DNA of 64,000 nucleotides from Anthropogastromicrobium chipingensis_A (GCA_963605535.1 CAVCXB010000001.1:56487-120486), one strand, 5' to 3'; positions 1 to 9,419 are shown, counted from the first letter of the stretch. The notes: generated by a model not told the origin, from the letters alone. Program-made: numbers and translations.

Positions 1-44
1 AATATTTACTACTTCTAAAGTGGTGAACTGCTAATTTTCTATAG

Positions 45-93
45 AAAAAGAATGGCAAACCGTCCTATAATAAGGATGCATGCCATTCTTTTT
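45..93. terminator. Bidirectional terminator hairpin
   Basis: A 13-bp perfect inverted repeat (AAAAAGAATGGCA at 45-57 and TGCCATTCTTTTT at 81-93) has an A-run on one side and a T-run on the other, with a further TCCT/AGGA pairing in the loop. It sits just past the 3' end of the minus-strand rqcH-like gene and can act as its terminator, and also for any gene entering from the left. Confidence 0.75.
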
Positions 94-128
94 AATTGCA
101 AAGTAAATATCGAAAAGAGTACGCACTC

Positions 129-1877
129 TCAATCCCCGCCAGCAATCAACTTCAGCCCACTGATATCCGGGTTCGCCACCAGCGAATAATTCGTATGGTA
201 AATCACAAATCCAGGCTTTGCTCCAGCTGGCTTCTTCACAAACTTTCGCTCAATGTAATCCACCTCTGCTTTTGGCGCCGTCTTCGCCTTCGAATAGTGA
301 ACCGCCAAGCTTCCGGCCTCCTCATATGTGCGATCCGGCACTTCCTTTCCATTTGTCTGGATAATCACGTGAGATCCAGGCGTCTTCTTCGCGTGCATCC
401 AGATGTCATTTCCCTGCGCAAACTTAAATGTCAGCTCCTCATTCTGGAAATTATTTTTTCCAACATAGATATCAAATCCATCCGAAGAGAGATAATGATA
501 CGGGATACACTTTCTGCGGTTATCCTTTCTGCCTTTCGGTGCATGAGACTTCACATATCCGCTCTCGCTTAACTCTCTGCGAATCTCATCCAGATCCACA
601 TCGCTTGCGGCGATATCAATCGAAGTCATAATGGATTCTAGATGTTCAAGCTCATTTTCAGTCTCCACAGTCAGCGTAGAAAGCGCTTCATAGGTACGCT
701 TCAGCTTATTGTAGCGCTCAAAATACTTCTGCGCATTTTCCTTTGCGGTCAGCGTTGGGTCAAGTGGGATCGTCATCATCTGATCCGTATAATAGTTAAA
801 GACTTCATAGGATTTGGACGCTGGCGGGCAGTCATAACCATACGCATTTAACAGCTCGCCGTAAATGCGATACTTCTCACGCTTATCCGTGTCGGAAAGC
901 TGACGCCGCTGAAGATCCGCCTTCTTTGCAGTACGCTCAATCAGGTTTTGGACTAGATGGCGCAGATCCGAAGATTTCTGGCGCATACGAGCAATCGCGC
1001 TGCGGGAATTGTAGTAGGTGTATAAAACATCGCTGATCGAATCGTAGGTGCGAAGCGTATATTCCGTCAGTCCCGTCAGCGGGAAGGCAGCAAATTCCTT
1101 TGGCTCATTATCGTCATAGGCGATGCATGGAGAAAAGCTTTCGGTGCGAATCAAATTCATCACATCCGAAAATGCAATCCACAGGCGATTTAACTCATCG
1201 GATGTGCAGGCTTCTCCGGCAAATGAACTGTCTAAGCCGCTTCGGTACACAATTTCCTCTGCGCTGACATTGCTGATTCCGGTGAAGCTGCCCGAAAGAA
1301 TCGCAGCAATGTTTTTGCCAGAGGCAAAGCGGGAACAGAAAAATTCCTTGTCTGCGGCGAGAGGATTTGTTTTGCCCGTTGTGTTCGGGATAAAATAGCT
1401 TCGTCCCGGGAGAACCTCGCGCACCGAGCTGACAGCAGCGCTGACATGCTTAATACTGTCTACGATCATGTCGGTGTCGTCACAAAAAATGATATTGCTG
1501 TGCTTTCCCATGATCTCAATCACGAGTGATTTGTGGCGCAGATCACCCATCTCGTCAAGATGCTCTAACTCTAAGCGAACGATTCGCTCAAGGCCTGGCT
1601 GGGTGACATCCGTGATGCGGGCGTTTCCGATGTGCTTTCGAAGCAGCATACAAAAATTCGGTGCTGTCATCGGGCTAAGTCCGGCCTCCTGCGTCAGATA
1701 AATCAGTGGCAGACTTGCGTTTGCCGACAGAAAGAGACGATACGTGTCCTTCTGATTTTTGATGGTGAGTACCAGTTCCTCTGGCTCTGGCTGGGCGATC
1801 TTTGAGATGCGGCCGCCGGTCAGCTTTTGCTTTAATTCCGATACAATATTTGAAATTACAATTCCGTCAAATGCCAT
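129..1877 (-). CDS. rqcH: Ribosome quality-control NFACT-family protein (RqcH/FbpA-like)
   Basis: This protein of about 582 residues has the NFACT layout: an N-terminal NFACT-N domain beginning MAFDGIVISN, a central coiled-coil helical region (about residues 300-440) and a C-terminal NFACT-R (DUF814) domain with the stretch SSDGFDIYVGKNN near residue 470. Family members bind obstructed 50S subunits with peptidyl-tRNA and add C-terminal alanine tails to stalled peptides; older annotations call them fibronectin-binding proteins. I place the start at MAFDG (1877); an in-frame upstream ATG at 1889 would add MIYT. It is a single gene divergent from the yicC operon, with its own promoter at 1938-1966. 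Confidence 0.9.
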   Translation of the reverse strand: MAFDGIVISNIVSELKQKLTGGRISKIAQPEPEELVLTIKNQKDTYRLFLSANASLPLIYLTQEAGLSPMTAPNFCMLLRKHIGNARITDVTQPGLERIVRLELEHLDEMGDLRHKSLVIEIMGKHSNIIFCDDTDMIVDSIKHVSAAVSSVREVLPGRSYFIPNTTGKTNPLAADKEFFCSRFASGKNIAAILSGSFTGISNVSAEEIVYRSGLDSSFAGEACTSDELNRLWIAFSDVMNLIRTESFSPCIAYDDNEPKEFAAFPLTGLTEYTLRTYDSISDVLYTYYNSRSAIARMRQKSSDLRHLVQNLIERTAKKADLQRRQLSDTDKREKYRIYGELLNAYGYDCPPASKSYEVFNYYTDQMMTIPLDPTLTAKENAQKYFERYNKLKRTYEALSTLTVETENELEHLESIMTSIDIAASDVDLDEIRRELSESGYVKSHAPKGRKDNRRKCIPYHYLSSDGFDIYVGKNNFQNEELTFKFAQGNDIWMHAKKTPGSHVIIQTNGKEVPDRTYEEAGSLAVHYSKAKTAPKAEVDYIERKFVKKPAGAKPGFVIYHTNYSLVANPDISGLKLIAGGD

Positions 1878-1937
1878 AGTATAAATCAACCTTTCCTAAA
1901 TCAGTCCCGTACAGACAACGGGATCCTGATACTTGAC

Positions 1938-1966
1938 AGTATAGCAGAATGCAAAAAAAAACGCAA
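1938..1966 (-). promoter_or_regulatory. Probable sigma-A promoter of rqcH
   Basis: On the minus strand TTGCGT (1961-1966) and TATACT (1938-1943) are separated by 17 bp, about 60 bp upstream of the rqcH start. The -35 overlaps a small hairpin followed by nine T (minus strand, 1953-1981) that looks like a terminator insulating the gene from antisense read-through. Confidence 0.6.
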
Positions 1967-1984
1967 TCTTTCTTCGATTGCAAG

Positions 1985-2013
1985 TTGACGATAGAATTAA
2001 ATTAGCGTATAAT
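1985..2013 (+). promoter_or_regulatory. Sigma-A promoter of the yicC-remA-gmk operon
   Basis: TTGACG (1985-1990) and TATAAT (2008-2013) are separated by exactly 17 bp and lie 53 bp upstream of the yicC start. This is the only strong promoter seen before the tightly packed yicC to pgsA genes. Confidence 0.8.
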
Positions 2014-2065
2014 AATGAGTCGTAGTCTGCACTATAAAAGCAGCTGCCGGAAAGGCTAATATGTT

Positions 2066-2944
2066 ATGATACGAAGTATGACCGGATTCGGACGTTTTGA
2101 ATTAGCGGGCGAATCGCATAAGATCATCGTAGAGATGAAATCAGTAAATCACAGGTATCTGGATCTCTCTATCAAGATGCCAAAGATCTTTAACTGCTTT
2201 GAGACCGCTATCCGCAGTCTCGTGAAAGAACAGCTGCAGCGCGGAAAAGTAGACATGTATATCAGCTATGAGAAAGAATCAGATGACGAGACTGTTTTGT
2301 GTTATCATGAGGAGATTGCAAAAGCCTATATGGAGCACATGACACAGATGGCTGATACGTTTCACCTTCAGAACAATTTGAGACTGATGGATCTTGTTCG
2401 TATGCCAGAGATTTTCACGATGGAGCAGAAGGATACGGATGCAAAGGAGCTGTGGCCAGATATTGAGACGGCGGTAAGAGAGGCCTGTCTGGCAATGGTA
2501 CAGGCGCGTGAGACGGAGGGTGAGCAGCTGAAAAAAGACTTGCTTGCAAAGCTGGATCACATGGATGAGTTAGTTGATGCAGTGACCGATCGGGCACCGG
2601 TAATGGTACAGGAATATCGTGTTCGTCTCACCGAGAAGGTAAGAGAGTTTCTTGACGCATCGGTGATTGATGAAAATCGCATTGCAGCAGAGGTTACGCT
2701 GTACGCGGATAAGATTTGTGTCGATGAGGAAATGGTTCGTCTTCGCACCCACATCAGTCATATGAAGGAAGCACTGTGTGGCGGCGGAAGCATCGGACGA
2801 AAGCTTGACTTTTTGGCTCAGGAGATGAACCGTGAAGCGAACACCACGCTTTCAAAGATCAATGATGTCACCCTTGCAGATGTAGCGATCGACATGAAGA
2901 CTGAGATCGAAAAGATACGTGAGCAGGTTCAGAACATCGAATAA
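2066..2944 (+). CDS. yicC: YicC/YloC-family endoribonuclease
   Basis: The 292-residue protein begins with the family signature MIRSMTGFGR and has the YicC N-terminal domain followed by a C-terminal DUF1732 domain ending in the typical KIREQVQNIE. YicC-family proteins are endoribonucleases implicated in small-RNA and mRNA turnover and stationary-phase survival. The order yicC-remA-gmk-rpoZ matches the yloC-remA-gmk-rpoZ order of Bacillus and clostridia, which supports the call. Length is normal and the start has an AAAGG-type ribosome binding site. Confidence 0.93.
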   Translation: MIRSMTGFGRFELAGESHKIIVEMKSVNHRYLDLSIKMPKIFNCFETAIRSLVKEQLQRGKVDMYISYEKESDDETVLCYHEEIAKAYMEHMTQMADTFHLQNNLRLMDLVRMPEIFTMEQKDTDAKELWPDIETAVREACLAMVQARETEGEQLKKDLLAKLDHMDELVDAVTDRAPVMVQEYRVRLTEKVREFLDASVIDENRIAAEVTLYADKICVDEEMVRLRTHISHMKEALCGGGSIGRKLDFLAQEMNREANTTLSKINDVTLADVAIDMKTEIEKIREQVQNIE

Positions 2945-2976
2945 AGGTTTCTTTATAGAAATAATAGGAGTTTTGT

Positions 2977-3246
2977 ATGTTTGTAAACATCGGGTTTGGC
3001 AATTTTATCAATTCCGGTCAGATCGTATCGATCTGCAGGGCTGATTCCGCGCCGATGAAGCGCATGATCAGCGAGGCGAGAAGCAAAGGAAGCGCTGTGG
3101 ATGCAACACAGGGCAGAAAGACAAAGTCGGTGATTCTTACTGGAAGCGGGCATCTGGTTCTCTCGGCGCTCACACCGGATACACTTTGTACCAGATGCAA
3201 TCTGACAGCGGGAAAGACACAGATACAGGAGGAAGACGATGAGTAA
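2977..3246 (+). CDS. remA: RemA/DUF370 regulatory protein
   Basis: This 89-residue protein starts MFVNIGFGNFINSGQIVSI, the hallmark of DUF370. In Bacillus subtilis RemA is a DNA-binding activator of extracellular-matrix and osmoprotection genes that oligomerises into rings; the function in clostridia is less clear. It lies between yicC and gmk as in other Firmicutes and its end overlaps the gmk start by 8 bp, so the two are probably translationally coupled. Confidence 0.9.
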   Translation: MFVNIGFGNFINSGQIVSICRADSAPMKRMISEARSKGSAVDATQGRKTKSVILTGSGHLVLSALTPDTLCTRCNLTAGKTQIQEEDDE

Positions 3247-3856
3247 ACGAGGCAATTTATTTGTAGTTTCCGGTTTTTCCGGTTCAGGAAAGGGAACAGT
3301 GATGAAGGAACTGTGTAAGAATCCACAGTATGCACTTTCCATATCCTGCACAAGCCGCGCACCAAGACCAGGCGAGGAAAATGGAAGAGAGTATTACTTC
3401 ATCTCTCATGAGGAGTTTGTAAAGAGACAGGCAGAAGGATATTTTCTGGAGAGTGCAATCTATGTTGATAAAGGCTATGGAACACCGCTTGGATTTGTTG
3501 AGGAAAATTTGAAAGCCGGCAAGGATGTCATTCTTGAGATTGAGATGCAGGGAGCCATGCAGGTAAAGAAAATCTACCCGGATACCATCCTGATCTTTAT
3601 CACACCGCCGTCAGCCGCAGAGCTTAGAAGACGTCTGACCTCCAGAGGAACTGAGGAACCAGAGATCATCGAGAAGCGTTTAAGGCGCGCCGCTGAAGAA
3701 GGCGTTTACATGGATCAATACGATTATGTGATTGTAAATGATGATCTTGATGTGTGCGTAAAAGAGCTTCATGAGCTGATGCAGAGCACACACCACGCAG
3801 TAAAATTTAACAAAGAGTTTGTTGCCGCCATCAAAGAGGATTTAAAGACCCTTTAA
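3239..3856 (+). CDS. gmk: Guanylate kinase
   Basis: The 205-residue protein has a P-loop GFSGSGKGT at residues 12-20 and the GMP-binding TSRAPRPGE stretch near residue 40. It phosphorylates GMP to GDP with ATP in the cytosol, feeding GTP and (p)ppGpp pools. The start ATG overlaps the remA stop and has an AGGAGG site. The stop codon lies inside a short degenerate tandem repeat (3851-3903) that fills part of the gap before rpoZ. Confidence 0.96.
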   Translation: MSKRGNLFVVSGFSGSGKGTVMKELCKNPQYALSISCTSRAPRPGEENGREYYFISHEEFVKRQAEGYFLESAIYVDKGYGTPLGFVEENLKAGKDVILEIEMQGAMQVKKIYPDTILIFITPPSAAELRRRLTSRGTEEPEIIEKRLRRAAEEGVYMDQYDYVIVNDDLDVCVKELHELMQSTHHAVKFNKEFVAAIKEDLKTL

Positions 3857-3903
3857 TTATAAGACTCTTTAATTGTGAGTCTAGTTAATTATTGTAAGTC
3901 TAG
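3851..3903. repeat. Degenerate tandem repeat spanning the gmk stop codon
   Basis: Three related units of 16-19 bp follow each other: CTTTAATTATAAGACT (with the gmk TAA), CTTTAATTGTGAGTCT plus AG, and TTAATTATTGTAAGTCTAG. Each copy carries a stop-like triplet. See the finding on stop-spanning duplications. Confidence 0.7.
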
Positions 3904-3971
3904 TTATCCTTCACAATTGATGACGCAATGATCAATAAACAAAAAAATAAAAAGACAAGGAGAATAAAAAA

Positions 3972-4286
3972 ATGATCCATCCATCTTATAATGAGTTATT
4001 AAAGACACTGAACGAGGTTCGCGATGAGAACGAGCCAGAAATCGACAGCCGTTATTCTCTGGTTATTGCATCTGCAAAGCGTGCGCGCCAGATCGTAAAC
4101 GGACAGGAGCCGCTTGCTGACCGCGTTTCCACCTACAAGCCACTTTCCATCGCAGTAGAGGAAATCCGCGAGGGCAAGGTTCATATCACAAAGGAAGGCG
4201 AGGACGATTTCACACCAGTAACCAATATGGAGAATCCACTTTCCTTCTCAGATTCTGAAGGCTCGGAGACAGAAGATGCTGAATAA
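3972..4286 (+). CDS. rpoZ: RNA polymerase omega subunit
   Basis: The 104-residue protein contains the omega core: N-terminal helix SYNELLKTL, then SRYSLVIASAKRARQIVNG (residues about 27-46), which packs on the beta-prime C-terminus, followed by an acidic tail of the sort common in clostridial RpoZ. It stabilises RNA polymerase. It lies downstream of gmk as usual and its last 11 bp overlap the rimO start. AAGGAG precedes the ATG. Confidence 0.93.
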   Translation: MIHPSYNELLKTLNEVRDENEPEIDSRYSLVIASAKRARQIVNGQEPLADRVSTYKPLSIAVEEIREGKVHITKEGEDDFTPVTNMENPLSFSDSEGSETEDAE

Positions 4287-5628
4287 AAAAGTTATGATCG
4301 TATCCCTCGGCTGCGATAAGAATTTAGTGGATACCGAGAAGATGCTCGGCATTCTTGCAGATGAGGGATGTACATTTACAGATGATGAAGAGCAGGCTGA
4401 GATTATCATTGTTAACACCTGCTGCTTTATTGGCGATGCAAAGGAAGAGAGCATCCAGAACATTCTGGATCTGGCACGCTACAAGACTGAGGGAAAGTTG
4501 GAGGTGCTCATTGCGACCGGATGTCTTTCCCAGCGCTATCAGGATGAGATGATGGCCGAGCTGCCAGAGCTTGACGGTATCCTTGGCATCAGCGCATGGC
4601 ATACCATTGCGGATGTTGTGCGTGAGGCGCTTGCTGGTAAAAAGCCAAAGAATTTGATGCCGACTGGCGTGTTAAACAGCCACGCGACAAAGAGACTTCT
4701 TACGACCGGCGGCCACTATGCGTACTTAAAGATTGCAGAGGGTTGTAACAAGCGCTGTACCTATTGTGTCATTCCGTCTGTGCGCGGTGCTTACGTCAGC
4801 GTGCCGATGGAGGAGATCGAAAAAGAGGCAAAGACACTGGCGGCAGAGGGCGTAAAAGAGCTGATTCTTGTCGCACAGGAGACGACCGTTTACGGAATCG
4901 ATCTTTACAAAAAGAAGATGCTTCCAGAGCTTCTTCATCGTCTGTGCCGCATTCCGGGCATTGTCTGGATTCGTCTGTTATATTGCTATCCAGAGGAGAT
5001 TACACCGGAGCTGGTTCAGGTGATGAAGGAAGAAAAGAAGATCTGCCATTACCTGGATATGCCAATCCAGCATTCTTCTGACCGCATCTTAAAGAAGATG
5101 GGAAGACGCACAAACCGCAAGGAACTGTTAGACCGAATCGAGATGCTTCGTACCGAGATTCCAGATATCGTTCTTCGAACGACACTGATCACCGGCTTCC
5201 CAGGAGAGACTGAGGATGATTTCCAGGATATGCTCTCCTTTGTCGATCTGGTAGGTTTTGAGCGTCTTGGTGTTTTCACGTACTCTCCGGAGGAGGGCAC
5301 ACCGGCTGCTGAGATGGAAGACCAGATTGATGAGGAAGTCAAGAAGGCAAGAAGAGATGCTGTCATGGAACTTCAGCAGGAGATTTCCTTTGATTTTGAG
5401 GCGGACTGCGTTGGCGAGAAGCTTCTCGTTATGATCGAGGGCTATCTTCCAGACGAGCATGCGTATGTCGGACGTACCTACATGGATGCGCCGGGCATTG
5501 ACGGTTACATTTTTATAAAATCAGGAGAAGCACTGATGTCCGGTGATTTTGCTGAGGCAGTAGTTACCGGCTCAGATGAATATGATTTGATTGGAGAATT
5601 GTATGAAGAACATGAATCTGCCGAATAA
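4276..5628 (+). CDS. rimO: Ribosomal protein S12 methylthiotransferase RimO
   Basis: The 450-residue protein has the MTTase N-terminal domain (VSLGCDKNLVDTE at about residue 9, with further conserved cysteines in NTCC and ATGC), a radical-SAM core with the 4Fe-4S motif CNKRCTYC near residue 155, and a C-terminal TRAM domain. RimO adds a methylthio group to an aspartate of S12; the CDKNLVD motif separates it from MiaB and MtaB. The start overlaps rpoZ by 11 bp and the end overlaps pgsA by 26 bp. Confidence 0.94.
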   Translation: MLNKKVMIVSLGCDKNLVDTEKMLGILADEGCTFTDDEEQAEIIIVNTCCFIGDAKEESIQNILDLARYKTEGKLEVLIATGCLSQRYQDEMMAELPELDGILGISAWHTIADVVREALAGKKPKNLMPTGVLNSHATKRLLTTGGHYAYLKIAEGCNKRCTYCVIPSVRGAYVSVPMEEIEKEAKTLAAEGVKELILVAQETTVYGIDLYKKKMLPELLHRLCRIPGIVWIRLLYCYPEEITPELVQVMKEEKKICHYLDMPIQHSSDRILKKMGRRTNRKELLDRIEMLRTEIPDIVLRTTLITGFPGETEDDFQDMLSFVDLVGFERLGVFTYSPEEGTPAAEMEDQIDEEVKKARRDAVMELQQEISFDFEADCVGEKLLVMIEGYLPDEHAYVGRTYMDAPGIDGYIFIKSGEALMSGDFAEAVVTGSDEYDLIGELYEEHESAE

Positions 5629-6142
5629 ACTGACGATGCTGCGCGTAATACTGATCCCGTTTTTTGTATTATTTGAGCTGCTTCCGATTAGCTGGGGCAA
5701 GTGGGCAGCGTTAGCTATTTTTGCGATTGCATCTATCACCGATAAGCTTGACGGTACGATCGCAAGAAAGTACAACCTGATCACAAACTTCGGAAAATTC
5801 ATGGACCCACTGGCAGATAAGTTACTTGTCTGCTCTGCGATGATCTGCTTTGTCGGACTTGGCACACTGGAGCCATGGATTGTAATTATCATTGTAGCAA
5901 GAGAATTTATTATCAGTGGTTTTCGTCTGATTGCCGCTGAGAACGGCCGTGTAATTGCGGCAGGAATCTGGGGAAAGGCAAAGACTGTATTTCAGATGAT
6001 CATGTGTATCCTGTTAATCATGGATATCCCAGCACTTGCTGTATTGACCATCATTGCAAAATATGCCGCTCTGATTCTTACCATTATTTCACTGGTTGAC
6101 TATATTTCACACAATCTGGATGTATTATCAGACCAGAAGTAA
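5603..6142 (+). CDS. pgsA: CDP-diacylglycerol--glycerol-3-phosphate 3-phosphatidyltransferase
   Basis: This integral membrane protein of about 179 residues carries the CDP-alcohol phosphatidyltransferase signature DG-x2-AR-x8-G-x3-D-x3-D in DGTIARKYNLITNFGKFMDP. It makes phosphatidylglycerol phosphate, the first committed step to phosphatidylglycerol and cardiolipin. I chose the ATG at 5603 because GGAGAA lies 5 nt before it; a TTG at 5591 in the same frame is also open. It overlaps the rimO end, so coupling is likely. Confidence 0.93.
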   Translation: MKNMNLPNKLTMLRVILIPFFVLFELLPISWGKWAALAIFAIASITDKLDGTIARKYNLITNFGKFMDPLADKLLVCSAMICFVGLGTLEPWIVIIIVAREFIISGFRLIAAENGRVIAAGIWGKAKTVFQMIMCILLIMDIPALAVLTIIAKYAALILTIISLVDYISHNLDVLSDQK

Positions 6143-6164
6143 AAAATACGGGGAATAAATAATT

Positions 6165-7532
6165 ATGAAGACCAATTCAACCATCCGCGGGATTGCTCAC
6201 GGACATATGACAACAGACAATCTGACCGGATTTGCATCCATGATGACATCCGATGCCAGAACACTCTCACTGGCAAGAATTGCTATGAACCTGCCGGTTT
6301 ATCTGGACATGGGAGGGGAGCCGTCTGATGAATATACACGAATCTCCAAGCTGTCTGCAGCATACTGCGGTTTGCTTGACCGTGTAAACAAAGAACTCGC
6401 CTCCGGTCTGGATGAAAAGCGTGAGGAAGAAGCATTTTCGCTTCGCAAAGAGAGCAAACAGATTATGGAGCTGTTAAGCGCATATACAGATCGTTTTACG
6501 GTATATGAGTATGTGTTAAATCGACTGGAGTATCGCTTTAGCGGAGCTGCACTTGAGGCAGGCTACAGCGATGAGGATATGACGCAGGAGATTTTACAGA
6601 AGCTGTCCTCCGAGACGGATCAGACGGTTCGTCAGTCAATGCTTGTTTCGATCATCGAGCAGCTTCCGATGCGAATGACGAGAAAGCGTTTCTTCCAGAT
6701 TCTTGCAGAGGGCATGGATGCCTATAAGGGTTCCGATAAAAATGCAGTCGATGGCCAGCTGTTTATGCTGCGCACCGTTGCTATGTTAGAGGAGCCAGCA
6801 GAATTTCAGGAGAGTTTTCCTGAGTTTTACAAGGTAGTCGAGACCTTCCGTCAGGCACCGTTATCCACTATTAACGAGGCTGAGTGGAATGAGCTTCACG
6901 ACACGTTGGCAGCAGCCATGGAAGAACTGAATGCGCAGATGGATCGCATACTTCTGTTACAGGAGTTGATTAACGATCTATGTGTACTGACCATGACTGA
7001 TGGCTGTATGTGGATCGAGCAGCATAAGACCTGCAGCGGCATCATTTCCTTTACACTGATTCCGGGAACGGATGAGGCAGCGTTAAATGCAATGATGGGC
7101 TCACTTGAAGGCATTCAGGAGCAGTACAGCACAAATTTCCAGGAAAAATCGACACTGGTTGATGAGTTGATGCAGAGCAGCCAAAAGCAGTTAAGCAAGC
7201 AGGGAATGCTAGAAACCTTTGAAAAGCTGGATGTGCTTTCCAAGCTTCTTTCTAGCAGCCGTTTTGCGGATATTGAAAAGAAAGAAGACAGTGAAATCGT
7301 AGAGGCTTCTTATATAGAAGAAAAGACAGCAGCGCTGATTTCTGAGCTGGAAGCTTTCTTGAAGGCATCTTCCAAGCCGCTTGCACGTGCTGTCATGGCA
7401 AAGCTTGTTACTATGGTTCCACTGTTTATCCGTGATTACAATCAGCTCGAGGAATACATTCAGAATAGTTTGTCCTCCTGCTCCGATGTTGCGGAGAAGT
7501 TAGCCTGCATCGAGATCATCAGAAGTCTTTAA
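6165..7532 (+). CDS. Conserved protein of unknown function (455 aa)
   Basis: I do not recognise a family. The protein is soluble and mostly helical, with no signal peptide or membrane segment. The N-terminus reads MKTNSTIRGIAHGHMTTDN, and a cysteine/tryptophan patch MTDGCMWIEQHKTCSG lies near residue 270. It follows pgsA by 22 bp on the same strand and probably belongs to the same transcript. Codon usage looks like the neighbours, so this is native chromosome. Confidence 0.75.
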   Translation: MKTNSTIRGIAHGHMTTDNLTGFASMMTSDARTLSLARIAMNLPVYLDMGGEPSDEYTRISKLSAAYCGLLDRVNKELASGLDEKREEEAFSLRKESKQIMELLSAYTDRFTVYEYVLNRLEYRFSGAALEAGYSDEDMTQEILQKLSSETDQTVRQSMLVSIIEQLPMRMTRKRFFQILAEGMDAYKGSDKNAVDGQLFMLRTVAMLEEPAEFQESFPEFYKVVETFRQAPLSTINEAEWNELHDTLAAAMEELNAQMDRILLLQELINDLCVLTMTDGCMWIEQHKTCSGIISFTLIPGTDEAALNAMMGSLEGIQEQYSTNFQEKSTLVDELMQSSQKQLSKQGMLETFEKLDVLSKLLSSSRFADIEKKEDSEIVEASYIEEKTAALISELEAFLKASSKPLARAVMAKLVTMVPLFIRDYNQLEEYIQNSLSSCSDVAEKLACIEIIRSL

Positions 7533-7628
7533 GATTTTGAAGAATTGCCTTTTCAGATAGAAAATAGAAAAGGAAATGCTTCATCTGAATTTTGAAAACT
7601 CATTGGCAGAGAGAGGAGAGGGATTGAT

Positions 7629-7934
7629 TTGAAACTGTGCAAAAATATCCGCTTTGGCGAGAAGGTTTCTGGGAAACGCTTTGAACTGACCTGGAAGCTC
7701 AAACACAACCGCCCTCTCGGAAGCCTTTATGTAGTGGTTCTTCCAGAGGTTGCTTTGGAAAATCTGATGGAAATCTGTGCATACGAGGAACTTCGTCGAA
7801 AAAAACAGTATGAGCGTACGGTCATCGCGGCAGCTGCCAACAAAAGCGAGGCAATCGAAGTGGTGCGCGGCTTGATCGAAGAAATGTATCAGGAAACTAG
7901 TGGTTTCGACGTGAAATCATTCCTGAAGCTTTGA
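7629..7934 (+). CDS. Small conserved protein of unknown function (101 aa)
   Basis: The reading frame starts with TTG at 7629, preceded by a purine-rich GAGAGGAGAGGG site; no in-frame ATG lies near. The product is a basic mixed alpha/beta protein (KIRFGEK-like start, LYVVVLP strand, helical ERTVIAAAANKSEAIEVVRGLI). Family unknown. It precedes DUF2953 by 86 bp; that gap contains the perfect 10-bp tandem pair ATTTGAACGM at 7981-8000. Confidence 0.6.
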   Translation: MKLCKNIRFGEKVSGKRFELTWKLKHNRPLGSLYVVVLPEVALENLMEICAYEELRRKKQYERTVIAAAANKSEAIEVVRGLIEEMYQETSGFDVKSFLKL

Positions 7935-8020
7935 ATCGTTTCATGCGAAAATGATGAATGATTTTGCCTTTCGCATTGACATTTGAACGAATTTGAACGC
8001 ATTAAGGTGAAAGGAGGACA

Positions 8021-9040
8021 ATGTTAGGTATTTTACTTACAATATTAAAAATAATCGGCATCATCCTTCTTGTGCTGATCGGATTGATTCTCACGGTAGT
8101 GGCAGTCATTCTTCTGGTGCCAATTCGGTATCGGGGGGAAGGAGCTCGTGAGAAGAAGGTGATCTCGGGCAGCGTAAAAATAACGTGGCTTCTTCACATG
8201 TTGTCGATCGACATTTCATATTCATCGGGTTCATCGGGAGGAACGGTTCTGAGTGTTCGGCTCTTTGGAAAGACAATTTATCCAAAGGCAGAAAAAACGC
8301 CTAAGGAGAAAAAAGAGAAAACGGCAAAGTCGAAGCCAAAGAAGAACAAGGCACCGAATCCAAAGTTGTCAAAGCTTCAGGAAGAAGCTGGTGATGTGGA
8401 GTCAGAGGCGAAAGAAACGACTGTGGAACAGCCGAAGAAACAATCACAGCCTCAAGATTTTCAATCAGAACATGCCTCAGATATGAAAGAAAACGAAGAA
8501 TTCAAAAAAACGCAGGAAACAAAGAAATCAAAGCCTCATCGAGATCCGATTGCATTTGTAAGGTCGAAATTTGAAGCGATTAAGACAAAGCTTCTTGCGA
8601 TAAAAGACAAACTTCTTGCGACGAAGGCAAATCTTCAAAAAATCAAAAACAAAATTGAGTATTGGAAGAATTTGCTGACGTCTGAGCCGATGAAGGATGC
8701 GATTGCTACGCTTTGGAAACGTACAAAAGGGCTGCTTCGTCACATTTTGCCACGAAAGTTGACTGGTCGCGTACACTTGGGCTTTGATGATCCGTCCATG
8801 ACGGGAAAGGTATTAGCGTATCTTTCGATGCTGTATCCGTTTACAAAAGACAATCTCGTAATTGAGTCTGAGTTTGAGACAGAAGAGCTGATACTTGAAG
8901 GAAATCTTGCGTTTTGCGGAAGAATCCGTCTGGGATATCTGGTATATGTAGCGCTTAGTGTCGTACTCAATAAAAACATACGCCGTCAGTATAAACGGCT
9001 GAGACAAGGAGGAAAAGAAGATGGAAAAGGAAGGAACTAA
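8021..9040 (+). CDS. DUF2953 membrane protein (YtfI-like)
   Basis: This 339-residue protein has an N-terminal hydrophobic anchor (ILLTILKIIGIILLVLIGLI, residues 4-23), a long Lys/Glu-rich low-complexity linker (about residues 88-200) and a conserved C-terminal region containing GRVHLGFDDPSMTGK near residue 250, the DUF2953 signature. Bacillus YtfI has the same domain and precedes ytfJ, as here. The C-terminus overlaps the GerW-like gene by 20 bp. A sporulation or germination role is inferred from the pairing only. Confidence 0.8.
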   Translation: MLGILLTILKIIGIILLVLIGLILTVVAVILLVPIRYRGEGAREKKVISGSVKITWLLHMLSIDISYSSGSSGGTVLSVRLFGKTIYPKAEKTPKEKKEKTAKSKPKKNKAPNPKLSKLQEEAGDVESEAKETTVEQPKKQSQPQDFQSEHASDMKENEEFKKTQETKKSKPHRDPIAFVRSKFEAIKTKLLAIKDKLLATKANLQKIKNKIEYWKNLLTSEPMKDAIATLWKRTKGLLRHILPRKLTGRVHLGFDDPSMTGKVLAYLSMLYPFTKDNLVIESEFETEELILEGNLAFCGRIRLGYLVYVALSVVLNKNIRRQYKRLRQGGKEDGKGRN

Positions 9041-9419
9041 CTTGGGTTCATCTGTAGATGAGCTGTTAAAGGGGCTGGAAAATTTTGTCAGCTCAAAGAC
9101 TGTTGTCGGCGAACCGATTCAGGTGAACGATGCCACCATCATTCCGCTGGTTGATATGAAGTTCGGCATGGGCGCAGGTGCATTCAAAAAGAGCAGTGAC
9201 AACAAGACAGCAGGTGGAATCGGTGCAAACATCAGTCCGTGTGCTGTTCTGATCATTCAGAAGGGCATGGCAAAGGTTGTCAATATCAAGAATCAGGATC
9301 TGACCACCAAGCTGGTCGATATGGTACCAGATCTGATCAATCGCTTTACCAGCAAGAATGCAGAAGATCCGGCTGTCGATGAGGCAGTAGATGAAATCTT
9401 AAACGACGATAAGAAGTAA
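9021..9419 (+). CDS. ytfJ: GerW/YtfJ-family sporulation protein
   Basis: The 132-residue protein has the GerW family core VGEPIQVNDATIIPLVDMKF followed by a glycine-rich stretch GMGAGAF and GIGANISPCAVLII. In Bacillus and clostridia YtfJ/GerW is a spore protein needed for efficient germination. It overlaps the DUF2953 gene, matching the ytfI-ytfJ pair. This supports a spore-forming host. Confidence 0.92.
   Translation: MEKEGTNLGSSVDELLKGLENFVSSKTVVGEPIQVNDATIIPLVDMKFGMGAGAFKKSSDNKTAGGIGANISPCAVLIIQKGMAKVVNIKNQDLTTKLVDMVPDLINRFTSKNAEDPAVDEAVDEILNDDKK

Noticed and set aside
2279..2761. Open frames on the minus strand inside yicC
   Set aside because: They are antisense to a well-conserved gene, without ribosome sites; shadow frames.
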